Of a DNA stretch of 64,000 bases, positions 13,721 to 29,965 are shown in pieces. The notes beneath the pieces were generated by a model. The model was not told the DNA's origin, made no database searches, and was given only the letters and a program-made list of their open reading frames with translations. The position numbers and the translations under genes were made by a program. The stretch's first letter is position 1; each line of letters starts with the position of its first letter. This DNA comes from Raphanus sativus (taxonomy: Eukaryota > Streptophyta > Magnoliopsida > Brassicales > Brassicaceae), in NCBI RefSeq assembly GCF_000801105.2, contig NC_079516.1, forward strand, positions 7,874,001 to 7,938,000, read 5' to 3'.

Positions 13721-13870
13721 CCCACATATCCAAAACCCATATCTTCTTATATTAAGGTTTTTTTATTTAGTATACAGTGGTAGGTAGATGAAGCTCCTTA
13801 TCTATGGAGCAAGTAGAAAGAGGGGACATGAAGATGATCTTGATGACGTAAATAAAGTGGATTAGATCTT

Positions 13871-18597
<4,727 letters not shown>

Positions 18598-18600
18598 TAA

Positions 18601-19248
18601 GAGTAACATTATTGTGTTCCTTAAGTTGAGTCCTTAGTAAATTTGGGCCGAAAAATAAATGAAAAAGAGTAATAAACTTAAGGAATTTTAATAAACGTAG
18701 TTTAACTAAGAAATTTTTGAGACGTTCCTTAAGGACACGTGTTGGTTTGAGAAAGGGAAAAAAGCCAATCACTTTCTGCGTTCTTTCTTTCTTTCCTTCT
18801 GTCTCTCTCTCTCTCCCTCTCGCTCACAATCGCCCCAAACTGAGTAATCAATCTCTTTGATCGAAATCTCTGGTAATCAATCTCCTCCATCTATTTGAGC
18901 CGTTTGTCATCGAAAGATTTGAGAAATAAAAGGTCGAGAGATAAGGGTTCTCTAAATCTCTGTAGCGTTCGTCTTCTTCCTCCTCAGTCACAACAGAGGA
19001 AAGCGTCTTGATGCAGGTTTAATGGAAGAGGGAACATGTTTTTCTCTACGGAGGCCAAACGGAGGATACGGCAGAGGAAGAGGAGGAGAAGATCGAGGGC
19101 CAGCAAAAAATTTTACTAAGAAACAATACAAAAGTTCCTACCAATAATCTGCATATTTAACATTGTCTCTTAACAATATCTGTTAATCTAAAAATAATAA
19201 TAAAAAATGTTAAGACACCTAAAATTTGTCCCAGCAATAATGTTGCTC
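18601..19248. mobile_element. Harbinger-like non-autonomous element, 648 bp
   Basis: It begins GAGTAACATTATTG and ends CAATAATGTTGCTC, a 14 bp terminal inverted repeat with one mismatch, and is flanked by TAA on both sides (18598-18600 and 19249-19251). A 3 bp TAA/TTA duplication is the PIF/Harbinger hallmark. The centre (about 18780-19110) is unlike the AT-rich ends: it has a CT-rich leader-like run, then ATGGAAGAGGG and a GA-rich part, resembling the start of a host gene. No long open frame follows. Confidence 0.75.
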
Positions 19249-19256
19249 TAAGAACA

Positions 19257-19290
19257 CTAGGTTCTGGTCCGCGCGATAATTTATAAATAT
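19257..19290 (-). mobile_element. Possible Helitron 3' end (minus strand)
   Basis: ACTAG at 19256-19260 is followed by a GC patch (GGTCCGCGCG), as in the reverse complement of a Helitron 3' end (GC hairpin, then CTAG, then a host T). The stem is weak and no 5' end was located, so this is tentative. It abuts the Harbinger-like element. Confidence 0.35.
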
Positions 19291-20899
19291 TGATTTGTTT
19301 AAATATTAAAAGTAAGAACTATTATAATTTAATATTATATTTTTAACCTATAAAATATTGTTGTTTTCATAAGTATTTTTTGTTATCCAACTTTTTAAGC
19401 TTGATTTCTTAATAATTAATTTAATTTTAATCTACCAAAAAATTTTTTCTGTTGTGTATTCAGAGTCTATCTCTTATAAGAACAAATATACGCACATTTA
19501 ATTATTCAAAAAAACGTACATCCATTTTATCTTTATAATAAATATTTTTCATGATAATTAGTTTATATGTGTACTTCTCTTTTAATAATATAGATAAGCC
19601 GTTTCTTCGTAAGAGTATTTTTGTCTATATCTTTTTTCTTCCTGGCCAAATCGAAAATCTTTTCTAAGACAGCTGCCAACTGAAATATTCTTCTTCTCCC
19701 ACATTAAATCGACAATTCCATCACAGATTGAACTGAATTACGATAGTTTTTTTGTAGGGTTCGAACTTGAAGCTGCACATGATCATAAGTCGGATTTCAT
19801 GGGGAACTACGAGGCAAAGCTAAAGATAACTAGGGTTCAATCTGACTATCTGAGAAATGGAAAAATATAAAATAACAAAGCATAGTTGAGTATACTGTCT
19901 CAACAAGTGTATCCAGCTAAAAATATCTCTCCTCTATGGTTATCAAGAAGTAACACTTTCCTCAAGTTTCTGGCCCCCTAAAATTAAAAGCTCATCTCCA
20001 GATTCCGCCATTAATAAGTTCTGACACCAATTTTACTACTTCCTTATATTTCCTCACTTCTCTAAAATAGCTCAGTGAAATCAGAATATGAAACCTGCGA
20101 ACTTCTCTGTTTCACTAAACATCAAGATTTGGTTTAATGGAGGATAAGATTTAAACCAGTTCAGAATTTTCCTGAGACAATCCATACATTGCTCGGTTTG
20201 AAATCTCATTTCACTTCAGCTTGGGTTAAATCTGCCGGTAAAATCGCCAATAACGTATCTTCTTAGGTCTAAGTATTCTATCCAGATCCAAGAAAATCAA
20301 TCAAAACCAACCGAAAAATGTAGATTTGGTTTGGGTTTCGATCTTTTGCAAAATATCTATTGGATAGTTTTTGATCCGTGAGTCTCGGTTCGGGTATGAA
20401 TTCTACCCGAGACCGATTAGGATACTCAAGTAAATTTTTGGGTATTTTTGGTTCACATGGTTAGATTTCAGGTAAAAATTAGGGGTTTTTTGGGTTTTTT
20501 TTTTTTGGATTTTGTTTTAGATTTTAGATATTGGTTCGGGTTTTATATATTTTCGGGTTTTTGGATATCCAAACCGGCTACTTATCCAAAATTAAAAGTA
20601 TTTTATAGATATTTGAATTAAACCAACTCATACCACATGGTATCATCATTTATACTCGTCTGGGAGTTTCTAATATTTAGATACTAAAGACATAAGGGAT
20701 ACATAAAATTAAAATCCACTACTATGAGAATTTAGTTTTAAGCTTACTAAAAAAATTAATCTTTATTTTTGAATTTGAATTTTTTGGTTTCTTAAGTTTT
20801 CAAGGACTCTAACCCATTTAGAGACATACGTACTGTAGAAAGTATTAATCAAAGTCTATCCAAATTTATTTAATCATATTAAAATTATATATATTTTTG
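19291..20899. other. Spacer with GGTTCGGGT-rich low-complexity DNA
   Basis: No gene seen. From about 20300 to 20600 the sequence is rich in GGTTTGGGT, GGTTCGGGT and TTTCGGGT words, a repeat type common in Brassicaceae intergenic DNA. Confidence 0.4.
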
Positions 20900-21771
20900 G
20901 AGATTTTAAAATCTAATCTATTAATTTAGGGATTATCTACTATTTGAAGTTCTCATTTAAATTTTGGACTCTTTCATAGTTGTTGCTAGAATATATCATG
21001 CCTCCTATACAATGCAACCTACCAACTTAAATTAAACCAAATCTTAACCATAGATTAGTTAAACCTAACCAGTAACACTTTTATAATATTTTTGGTTAAT
21101 CTCTTAATATATTTAGATCATATAAAACTGAACCACTCTTAAATCAACGAGTTCCATATCATTCCAGACATAAGAGAAAAAATATTCGACTCATTTACAA
21201 CGTAAGCATACAAAAACCGTGTATGCTTATGCTCATTGATCTTTCAAAAACCAAATAATTGTGATATAGACCAACATAGGCTCATGTTCGCATCACTAAC
21301 TTTACTTCCATATATTTACTCTTTACCTACATCATATCACAACATACACAGTTATGCAAGAACATGATTTTTTTTGTTTAAACAACCAAATAATGGTGGC
21401 ATATGGTCAGTAGATTTTTTAAATATGTTTTTTATATATTACATTTTACGAGACTATGTGTATAAGTTTTTTTTTGAAAAAGAGCATAACTATGTGTATA
21501 AGTTAAAAGGTAAAAGGTGTGACAAGGCAAATTATTATACTAAAAATGAAAGAAGATTAAATACAAACTAATAACAAGTACAACACAAATTATAACACTA
21601 TTAAATTCTATATATATTTAATAAAATATTATATATATGTCTAATATGTATATATATATAAATGTTACACAAAATATATATAATATTATATACATATATT
21701 ATATATACCATATATTATTAATTGAAATTTGACAAATCAATTTCCGCCCTTTAGAGCGGGTCCTAATCTAG
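20900..21771 (+). mobile_element. Helitron 3' part, copy A
   Basis: It ends CCGCCCTTTAGAGCGG (hairpin with one defect), TCCTAAT, then CTAG at 21768-21771 followed by host T, the Helitron 3' signature. The preceding 870 bp or so closely matches 41432-42310 in inverted orientation. No helicase or replication-initiator coding is visible, so the copy is non-autonomous. The 5' TC end was not located. Confidence 0.65.
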
Positions 21772-23170
21772 TTATTGTTAAATAAATACTGGAAGATTTA
21801 TGGTTTGAAAAATTTATAGTAATACGGTTGAAGATAATAAATATTGTTAGATATAAAAATAAAAGTGGCATATGTTGTAATTTTTGTGAAAATTTTATTT
21901 TTGCATATAATTTAAAATTTAAAATGCGCAAAAGATACCAAAATTGTAGGTGTCTTTGTCAAATACATATTAACATTTTTCAAAAAAAAAAAAAAATACA
22001 TATTAACATTTTGTTTTTTGAAAGGTGTAGGTCGGACAGCAGCAACGTGCGTCCAAGCCTCGTGGACTTTGATACGTAATTAGTGGGCCTATGAACCGTT
22101 TATGATTAGTTGTTACTTGTTAGTTACATTTTATTATGTTTATGATATGTTGTAATTATTAAAGAAAATTAATGACAAAATCTTAGGAGGATCTTATAGT
22201 TCAATAATAATGTTGTATAGTTAGAGAAAATAAATGTAAGACCAAAAAATTTAAATCTAATGAAAAAATGCAACAACCTTATTTAAGTAGATTTTTTAGG
22301 ACTCATTCTCTTTTGATAGTATTGATGTGTTCCATGGTTTATAGACGAATTAAGATGTATAATAGTGCTTTTATATCTTAACTGGACAGTGTCCGAACAG
22401 ATATTAACATATATAATTCAGTTTCGATTTATAAATCCGTATACGAAATTTACATGACTTCACGCTGAGATGGCAGAAGTTAACATGTTACCACATACTG
22501 CTCACACTTACTGGAGATGATTACTAATCCAGTTGATTGGCCGATTTTTGCTTCTGAGCTAGTCTCATTGTGCCTACTAGAAAACAATTTTATGGAGTTC
22601 AACATATCTCAAACCTCCAAATACCGGTTTTTCCTTCTAAGCTAGTTTTATGGAGTTCAACATATCTCATAACCCTAGATTTAGAAATGTGCTTGCACAC
22701 TCTATTGTTAAAGAGACGAGACGTAGTAGGGTTCTCTTTTCCCATGAAAATCAGATTCGGTAGGAGTAAACACCTTTTTGAAACGATTTAACCTAGACTA
22801 CTACTTGATCTAATTGAATGGGTGCATACCAAAGAAAAAGAGAAACTGTAACGCTAACACCAGTTATATTATCTGTGAGCCAAAGAACACTAAAGGGAGA
22901 GTGTTATACAACACTACATACTACGTAAATCCTACCTATATAAAATTCTTGTTTTCGTCCCTAAACTTTATTCCGAATTTTAACTCCAAGGCCCGTCAGT
23001 TTGCATATGGGCCTGTAAGCGCGGGATATTATTCGCACGACTCGACCCGACCCGGTAAACCAACAATAAACCCTTGAACCCGCACAGATCTAAACCCTTG
23101 GCCTTCTCTCTCTAAATCCCCAATTCTCAGATATTCTAGGGTTTGCCGTTTCCTTATCTAAAAATCCGAA
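21772..23170. other. Spacer and PMH promoter region
   Basis: No gene before the helicase. A 24-base word starting TTTTATGGAGTTCAACATAT occurs at about 22588 and 22645, a short local duplication. Near the gene, AAACCCTT words at 23068 and 23092 and CTAGGGTTT at 23138 resemble telo-boxes, common in promoters of plant genes for organelle and translation functions. Confidence 0.45.
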
Positions 23171-25579
23171 ATGATCACCACCGTACTTCGCCGATCTTGC
23201 CTCGATGCGTCAAGGCGGAGGACTCTCCCCTCATCCCTGACCTCCATCAGCGCGGCTGTATTCCACCATATCACTCCTGCTGCCGCCGCCGCCAAAGTCT
23301 CCGATCTAGCCTCCGATGTCAAGCCCACCCTCGCTCTCCCGAATCAGTTTGGTGTCGTCAAATCGAGAGGATTTCATTTTCAGTCTGGGCCGTCGGAGTT
23401 CAGATCGACGATGGTGTCGCCTGCGGGGTTTGCGATATCCGAGACTAGCGACAGAGCGATTGGAGATTCAGAGAGCAGTGGTGATGGCCTCGCGATAGCT
23501 GAGCTTGGGATATCTCCTGAGATCGTCAAAGCTTTGAGCGCTAAGGGTATCGAGAAACTCTTCCCGATTCAGGTTAGAGTTTTTTTTAAAGTAGACACCT
23601 TTCGTGTTTCATGTTCTTGAATTGTGTGTAGTAATGAGATGTTGGTTTTGAATAGAAAGCTGTGCTTGAGCCAGCTATGCAAGGCCGTGACATGATCGGT
23701 CGTGCCAGGACAGGAACGGGAAAGACTCTCGCTTTTGGGATTCCCATCATTGACAAAATCATCAAATTCAACGCTAAACATGGGTTTGTCTCAATCTCTT
23801 TCAGATTCTACTTAGATCATATGAGGTTTAACTGATGTTACCTTTTTTGATGTGATTGTGATGGACAGACGTGGGAGGAATCCTCTTTGTTTGGTTTTGG
23901 CACCGACAAGGGAGCTTGCTCGCCAAGTTGAGAAGGAGTTTAGGGAGTCTGCTCCTAGCTTGGATACTATCTGTGTTTATGGAGGTACTCCCATTGGACA
24001 GCAGATGAGGCAGCTTGACTACGGTGTTGATGTCGCCGTTGGTACTCCTGGTCGTATCATTGATCTCATCAAGCGTGGAGCTTTGAATCTTTCGGAGGTT
24101 CAGTTTGTGGTTCTCGATGAAGCTGATCAGATGCTTCAAGTTGGATTTGCTGAGGATGTCGAGATTATATTGGAAAGGTTGCCTGAGAAACGTCAGAGCA
24201 TGATGTTTTCTGCAACTATGCCGAGTTGGATCAGATCCCTTACCAAGAAGTACCTGAATGATCCTTTGACAATTGATCTGGTGAGTAGCCTCGTACCTGA
24301 AAATTGCTTAGAGCCTTTAATGATTGACCTTGAGGTTTATAAGGGTTGTCAGTGAGGTGCCTGATCTTTTACCTGACTGTTATGTGATGTATAGGTTGGA
24401 GATTCTGATCAGAAGCTCGCAGATGGCATTACTACGTATTCTATCATGGCAGATTCTTATGGTCGAGCATCCATTATCGGTCCTCTTGTAACGGTAACGT
24501 CACCTATTAAATGGATATGTGATATTTTTTCATGTACTAGCAATAGTTTGTAATATCGTTTTCTTTTGCAGGAGCATGCTAAAGGAGGAAAATGCATTGT
24601 TTTCACCCAGACAAAACGGGACGCTGATCGCCTTTCATATGGCTTGGCAAGAACCTTCAAGTGCGAAGCTTTACACGGTGATATATCTCAGAGTCAGAGG
24701 GAAAGAACACTTGCTGGTTTCCGCGATGGGCATTTCAACATTCTTGTTGCCACTGATGTTGCTGCCCGTGGTCTTGATGTTCCTAATGTCGATTTGGTTA
24801 GTCAAAACTACACAAGTACCGTTCTGAACGAGAGTTAAATGTTCCTCATCTTACTAAACTTTATCTTCTTGTGATTGTAGGTGATTCATTATGAGCTTCC
24901 GAATAACACGGAGACATTTGTCCACAGAACGGGGAGAACAGGCCGTGCTGGGAAGAAAGGAAGTGCTATTCTCATCTACAGTCAAGATCAATCCAGGGCT
25001 GTTAAAATAATTGAGAGAGAAGTTGGGAGCCGCTTCACTGAGGTTAATATAATCTTGTGAATCTCTGCATGCTTTGTTGAATGCTTGAATTAATCAAAAC
25101 GGTTTGTATCTTTTATTGGGTTTTGTATTCAGCTCCCTAGCATTGCTGTGGAACGTGGTGGAAGCATATATGAAGGTATCGGTGGTCGATCTGGTGAGTC
25201 CTTTGGAGGAGGCATGAGAGATCGTGGTTCAAGCTTTGGTGGCCGTTCAGGTGGTGGTGGTTATGGTGGTTACGGTAGCAGCAGTGGCCGTTCAGGTGGT
25301 TCAGGCAACCGTTATTCTGGTGGTTCGGATCGTTCTGGCTTTGGGAGCTTCGGCTCAGACCGTTCCTCTGGTTTTGGGGGCTTTGGTTCGGATCGTTCTT
25401 CACAGTCAAGCGGAAGGGGCGGCTTTGGTGGTCGGTCAGATGATTATGGTAGCAGTGGTGGCCGTAGCAACCGTTCTTCTGGTTTCGGGGGCTTTGGTTC
25501 GGATCGTTCTTCGCAGTCAGGTGGAAGGGGCAGCTTTGGTGGTGGTTTTGGCTCAAATGATGGTAAAAGGTCTTACTGA
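23171..25579 (+). CDS. PMH2: Mitochondrial DEAD-box RNA helicase (PMH1/PMH2 type)
   Basis: Seven exons: 23171-23572, 23656-23783, 23869-24280, 24395-24493, 24572-24796, 24881-25042, 25133-25579. They encode 624 residues. The core motifs are complete: FPIQ (Q motif), ARTGTGKT (Walker A), PTRELA, LDEADQ (DEAD box), [16 protein letters not shown] and [13 protein letters not shown]. Residues 1-60 ([17 protein letters not shown]) are Arg/Ser-rich without acidic residues, as expected for a mitochondrial presequence. The last 130 residues are Gly/Ser/Arg repeats ([14 protein letters not shown]) ending [13 protein letters not shown] proteins act as RNA chaperones in splicing of mitochondrial group II introns. 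Arabidopsis has two nearby copies, At3g22310 and At3g22330; only one is here, and its N-terminus looks closer to PMH2 from memory. Confidence 0.9.
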
Positions 25580-26029
25580 GAAAGCTCCATAAAGTGTTGG
25601 GTATGTTTTGACCCGACCAGGCAATAAGTGGTTGTCCTAAGGAGGATTTTATCGGTTTAGAGTAGTCTACTAAGGGATACAAGGAGTCGGGCTATATATA
25701 AATCTGTAGTTATGTAATCAAACATACTATTTCTAAGTTTCTCTCTTTTGTTTTGATATGGTTTTTTGCGCATAAACCAAGATATGAATACTTGTGCTGC
25801 ACGTATTTTAGTCGACCATTAAATAAGTACTTGAAAACGTCTGTTGCGGTTTGGTCGGTAAAATGTTTTATTTTCGTGTTAGACAAGTCTTTTAGTCAAA
25901 TTGTTGGCGATTTTATCGTTAAGCATATCCGTAACTGCTATAAATAAATAGCAGTTAATGAGTTATAAAATGCCAAAAATAAAAATCAAGAAACATTTTT
26001 GATTAATGAAATAGTACTTGATCTGCACA
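25580..26029. other. PMH to AOX1B spacer (450 bp)
   Basis: Holds the PMH 3' flank and what must be the AOX1B promoter. A short inverted word (TAACTGCTAT then ATAGCAGTTA, 25931-25957) could form a hairpin. No further gene. Confidence 0.4.
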
Positions 26030-27727
26030 ATGATGATGAGTCGCTATGGAGCCAACAAGGTGATGGTAATTTCTGGACCAAGGCTTTTCTCTTCCTGTGC
26101 CGTGTCCCCAAACCATATTTTGAAGTCTAGGGTTCCGGCGATCAGAGGCCTGAGAGAGTTCAGCAAGATGACATTTGAGAAGAAGAAAACGGAGGATAAT
26201 GGTAACCAATCGGAGAAAGGTTCAAGCGGTGGCAAAGGCGATCAAGGGAACAAAGGGGAGCAATTAATAGTTAGCTATTGGGGAGTGAAGCCTATGAAGA
26301 TCACCAAAGATGATGGAACTGAATGGAAATGGAGCTGCTTTCGGGTAATTTTACAAAACCAGAATGTTTGTACAGCATTGTTTACTTTTAGTTGGTTTCA
26401 TATCGTAATATACTTGTGTGTATGATTCGATTCTTTTTCATGTGGTATAATAATGGTAGCCATGGGAGACGTATAAAGCAGATCTGACGATAGATTTAAA
26501 GAAGCATCATGTTCCATCGACTTTACCGGACAAATTAGCTTACTGGACGGTTAAATCTCTCCGATGGCCTACCGATTTGTTCTTCCAGGTATCATTCCAA
26601 ATCAACCCACGTTTTAGGTTTCTAGGTCTTTTTTTGGTTAACTCAGATGTTCTGGACCTTAGCTATAGTGGTATAGACAGTCCTGGGATGAGATGATTCG
26701 TTTAAAACCCTCCATCATGTGAATCATTCAAACTTTAGGTCCATAAGCCAACTCGCCTAACAAAAAACATGTTTGTATGTTTTAGATTGAATTAGAGAGG
26801 CGACCATTTGCGAAGCTTTGGCACCCTTGCTCCCAACCACTAGACCATAACTGATGGGGTTGTTTCTAGCGTTTCAAACACTAGTTTGTTTTAGTTTGTC
26901 CTTTTAGTTTTAAAAGAAAAACTTTCATCAGTTTTACAAAACGGTAACATTTTGGCAAGTGTAAATGTAAACCCAAAAAGCAAAAAATATTTGTTAATTC
27001 AGTTTATTGCTATATCATTTACCAATTGGAGCCCCTTTGTACGTTTGTTTAGACTAATGTGATTATCAAACGATACAACGCAGAGGCGGTACGGATGCCG
27101 AGCGATGATGTTGGAAACGGTAGCAGCGGTTCCAGGAATGGTCGGAGGAATGTTAGTACACTGCAAATCGCTGAGGCGGTTTGAACAAAGCGGCGGTTGG
27201 ATCAAAGCACTCCTCGAAGAAGCAGAGAACGAGAGAATGCACTTGATGACATTCATGGAAGTCGCCAAACCCAATTGGTACGAGCGTGCCCTCGTGATCG
27301 CCGTTCAGGGCGTTTTCTTCAACGCATATTTCCTCGGGTACATAATCTCACCCAAGTTTGCTCACCGTATGGTTGGATACCTTGAGGAAGAAGCAATCCA
27401 CTCTTACACTGAGTTCCTCAAGGAGCTTGATAACGGTAACATCGAAAACGTTCCTGCACCAGCCATAGCCATTGATTACTGGAGGCTCCCTGCTGATGCG
27501 ACGCTTCGTGATGTTGTTATGGTGGTTCGTGCTGATGAAGCACATCACCGTGACGTTAACCATTATGCATCCGTAAGTGTGTGTGCGTTTTATTTCTCTT
27601 GTATGTTACTGGAAGGAGACAAAAAATAGGGGAGTGTGTAACTGATGAATATTTGTTTTCTTTGCAGGATATTCATTACCAAGGTCGTGAACTCAAGGAA
27701 GCTCCAGCTCCAATTGGATATCACTGA
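26030..27727 (+). CDS. AOX1B: Alternative oxidase AOX1B
   Basis: Four exons, the standard AOX1 layout: 26030-26344, 26460-26588, 27084-27572, 27668-27727; 330 residues. AOX is a di-iron quinol oxidase on the matrix side of the inner mitochondrial membrane that moves electrons from ubiquinol to oxygen without pumping protons. Iron-ligand motifs are all present: [23 protein letters not shown] and RADEAHHRD. Two regulatory cysteines are kept, in WSCFRPW and YGCRAM. Residues 1-50 look like a presequence. I chose the ATG at 26030 because MMMSRYG matches AOX1B starts. The segment [20 protein letters not shown] and the proximal position identify AOX1B (At3g22360) rather than AOX1A. The AOX1A gene that follows it in Arabidopsis is not in this window. 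Confidence 0.95.
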
Positions 27728-27811
27728 ATTTATTTTACATCTTGTTGAATAAGAAAATAGTTTTGCTTCTCCTTTTTAAGGGATTTTGGGTTTTGTATTT
27801 TCTACTATATA

Positions 27812-28041
27812 CTCTATGTTTCATAATAAATGTCATTTTAACTCTTTTTTATTACACAAAAAGTATCATATTACAATTCTAATACAAATTATATTTATTT
27901 TCAGCTGATATTAATTGCAAATTGTATTGAATAATATTATTGGTCAGAAAGATGTATTAGTAACAACTTACATATATTTCCGTCACTTTTTTAATATGTG
28001 TTGAAAATGTCAAAGTGACATTTATATAGAAACGAAATGAA
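27812..28041. mobile_element. MITE (Stowaway-like) downstream of AOX1B
   Basis: The left end CTCTATGTTTCATAATAAATG pairs imperfectly with the right end (CATTTATATAGAAACGAAATGAA read in reverse). TA flanks both sides (27810-27811 and 28042-28043). It lies 85 bp after the AOX1B stop codon, so it may sit in or near the 3' UTR or terminator region. Confidence 0.6.
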
Positions 28042-28311
28042 TACTTGTTTTCAAATAATGAATATTCTAGAGTTTTCATGTATTTTAATAAGACATAGTA
28101 TTAAACTTTAACTATAAATGAATTTTTTTAATTATCTACTTTCATAATTCCAAACCAATTAGAATTTACTAAAAGCAATCAATTTTTTTTTGAACAGATA
28201 TTATTATTGACAGGACATGAAACTGGGCCTAGACCCATTTGTTAAAACTGAAACCTTTCTATTTGGGCCTTTTAATATAAAGATTGACCGACTAAAAGAA
28301 ATCTACTTCTC

Positions 28312-28322
28312 TATATATATAG
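28312..28322 (+). promoter_or_regulatory. Candidate TATA box of UBL5 gene
   Basis: CTATATATATA lies about 110 bases before the ATG. A telo-box-like CTAGGGTTT follows at 28390, within the probable leader. Confidence 0.5.
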
Positions 28323-28429
28323 ACTTTGGTCAGACAAACTTTTTGCATAAATAAAAGTCTGCGTTAAACTAACGAGAAATCGAGAGGGGCTAGGGTTTGT
28401 GATTCCAAGAAAGAAAGAGGGGAAAAAAG

Positions 28430-28651
28430 ATGATAGAGGTGGTGCTGAACGATCGTCTGGGGAAGAAAGTGAGGGTGAAGTGCAACGAAGACGACACGAT
28501 CGGGGATCTGAAGAAGCTGGTGGCGGCGCAGACGGGTACGAGAGCGGAGAAGATTCGAATTCAGAAGTGGTACAACATCTACAAGGATCACATCACTCTC
28601 AAGGACTACGAGATCCACGACGGCATGGGTCTCGAGCTCTACTACAATTAA
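28430..28651 (+). CDS. UBL5: Ubiquitin-like protein 5 (UBL5/Hub1)
   Basis: A single-exon gene for 73 residues, the exact usual length of UBL5/Hub1. It opens [18 protein letters not shown] and ends in Tyr-Tyr-Asn: Hub1 proteins end in a double tyrosine plus one residue in place of the di-glycine tail of ubiquitin, so they are not conjugated. The family binds splicing factors (the HIND motif of Snu66 in yeast) and modifies splice-site choice. The coding sequence is GC-richer than its surroundings. In Arabidopsis I recall UBL5 genes at At5g42300 and At3g45180, not in this interval, so this copy may be transposed. Confidence 0.93.
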   Translation: MIEVVLNDRLGKKVRVKCNEDDTIGDLKKLVAAQTGTRAEKIRIQKWYNIYKDHITLKDYEIHDGMGLELYYN

Positions 28652-29712
28652 GGTTCAAAAGAGTTCAATCAGCGCTATCTCTTCTTAAGACAATTTCAAT
28701 TATTGTATCAAAAGTGAATCCGAATTAAACAATTTCAATTTAAACATATGACATTGTTGTAGTGTTTTTTTTATTCTATATGAATTGATCGTAGATTTGA
28801 TTGTTTCATCTGGTCCAGGCGAACCGGAGGGGGTGCTAAGCAAGTGTGAGCTGAAGGAATGTTGTTGATTTGCACACCTCCATAAATAAAATTAAAAACA
28901 ACAAAAAGTACGTCTGTAAAATTGGGTAATTGGTTTCTGATTATGTATTGCTTTGGTAAAACTAAAATCAAATGTGTTGTAATAAGCTATACTCTTCCAA
29001 CTTTTGTCTACGGTAAAGTCTCTTGGTGTTGTGCTCAAGTTGCTATATTTCTAAATGTTGCCCATATCTTTGCTACTTTATTTTGTTCCTTTAGATTAAA
29101 TATGGTACAATACTTTCGATAGTCTCTTTTACAACTTAGTTGCGTTAATAGAAGACCTTAAACTTCATGTGGAAAGGTGTTAACTGTCTGTCTAGTTGTC
29201 TATCTTTTCTTTTGTTCAAACTCAACCTTCATTAATCACTTGAAGGTCTAATCTTTAACATTTTAGTTAGAGCCAAAGCTGATTTTCAGCATTCGTGAAA
29301 CGAGGAATATGAACAAAGGAATAAGATTGAAAACATCTATTAAAATAGATGATATCAAACACTATTTCGCTGTCCCAGCTGACGACTCCTTAAAGACTTT
29401 TAGCAACGGTCTAGGCGCCCCTATCAATGCCTGGCATAGTTTTAGAATAGGCTCATTCAATTTGAAGATCCATGGCCAAAGAAAGTGGTTAAAGGAAATG
29501 AGTTCAAGCTCATGCTCCAAGGAAAGCATGCATAGGTCAACAAGTACGAATGATGTACAGTTTCAAAAAATAAAAGTGCGGATGATGTAGTCTCTCGTAT
29601 CTAATGGTAATATATGACCTCGTCTAACAAAATCGAATATATAACCTTAGCAAGGAGAACCACGAGTTATCTTTTGTCATATTTAGAACGTTCTTCAGCC
29701 ATAAAAAGAACA
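28652..29712. other. Spacer
   Basis: UBL5 3' flank and AT-rich DNA. A 93-codon open frame at 29309-29590 shows no family features I recognise and is not called as a gene. Confidence 0.35.
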
Positions 29713-29714
29713 TA

Positions 29715-29963
29715 CTCCTTCCGTTTCAATATAGTTGATGTTTTAGAAGGATAATTTTGTTTCAAATTAGATGAAGTTTTGAGATTTTAAGGTTAACTTT
29801 AACTTTATTGGAAACTGTTCAACCAATTAGATTTTACTGTCTTTTTTATTATTGGTTAGTTGATTCTAATGTAATATTTTTAAAATATTTTTTTTAGAAA
29901 AATCTAGTTTTCTTAATCTTTGTGCAAGAAGGCAAAACATCAAGTATTATGAAACAGAGGGAG
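29715..29963. mobile_element. Stowaway-type MITE, 249 bp
   Basis: It starts CTCCTTCCGTTTCAATATA and ends TATGAAACAGAGGGAG, an inverted repeat of the widespread CTCCCTCCGTTTC type. TA flanks each end (29713-29714 and 29964-29965), the Tc1/mariner target duplication. No coding. Confidence 0.8.
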
Positions 29964-29965
29964 TA

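Noticed and set aside
13468..13740. 90-codon minus-strand frame
   Set aside because: Lies across the CACTA terminal repeats; not a gene.
25137..25682. 181-codon minus-strand frame rich in His, Asn and Pro
   Set aside because: Antisense of the Gly/Ser/Arg repeat of the helicase tail.
29309..29590. 93-codon plus-strand frame
   Set aside because: No recognisable family, no promoter signals and no support beyond being open.
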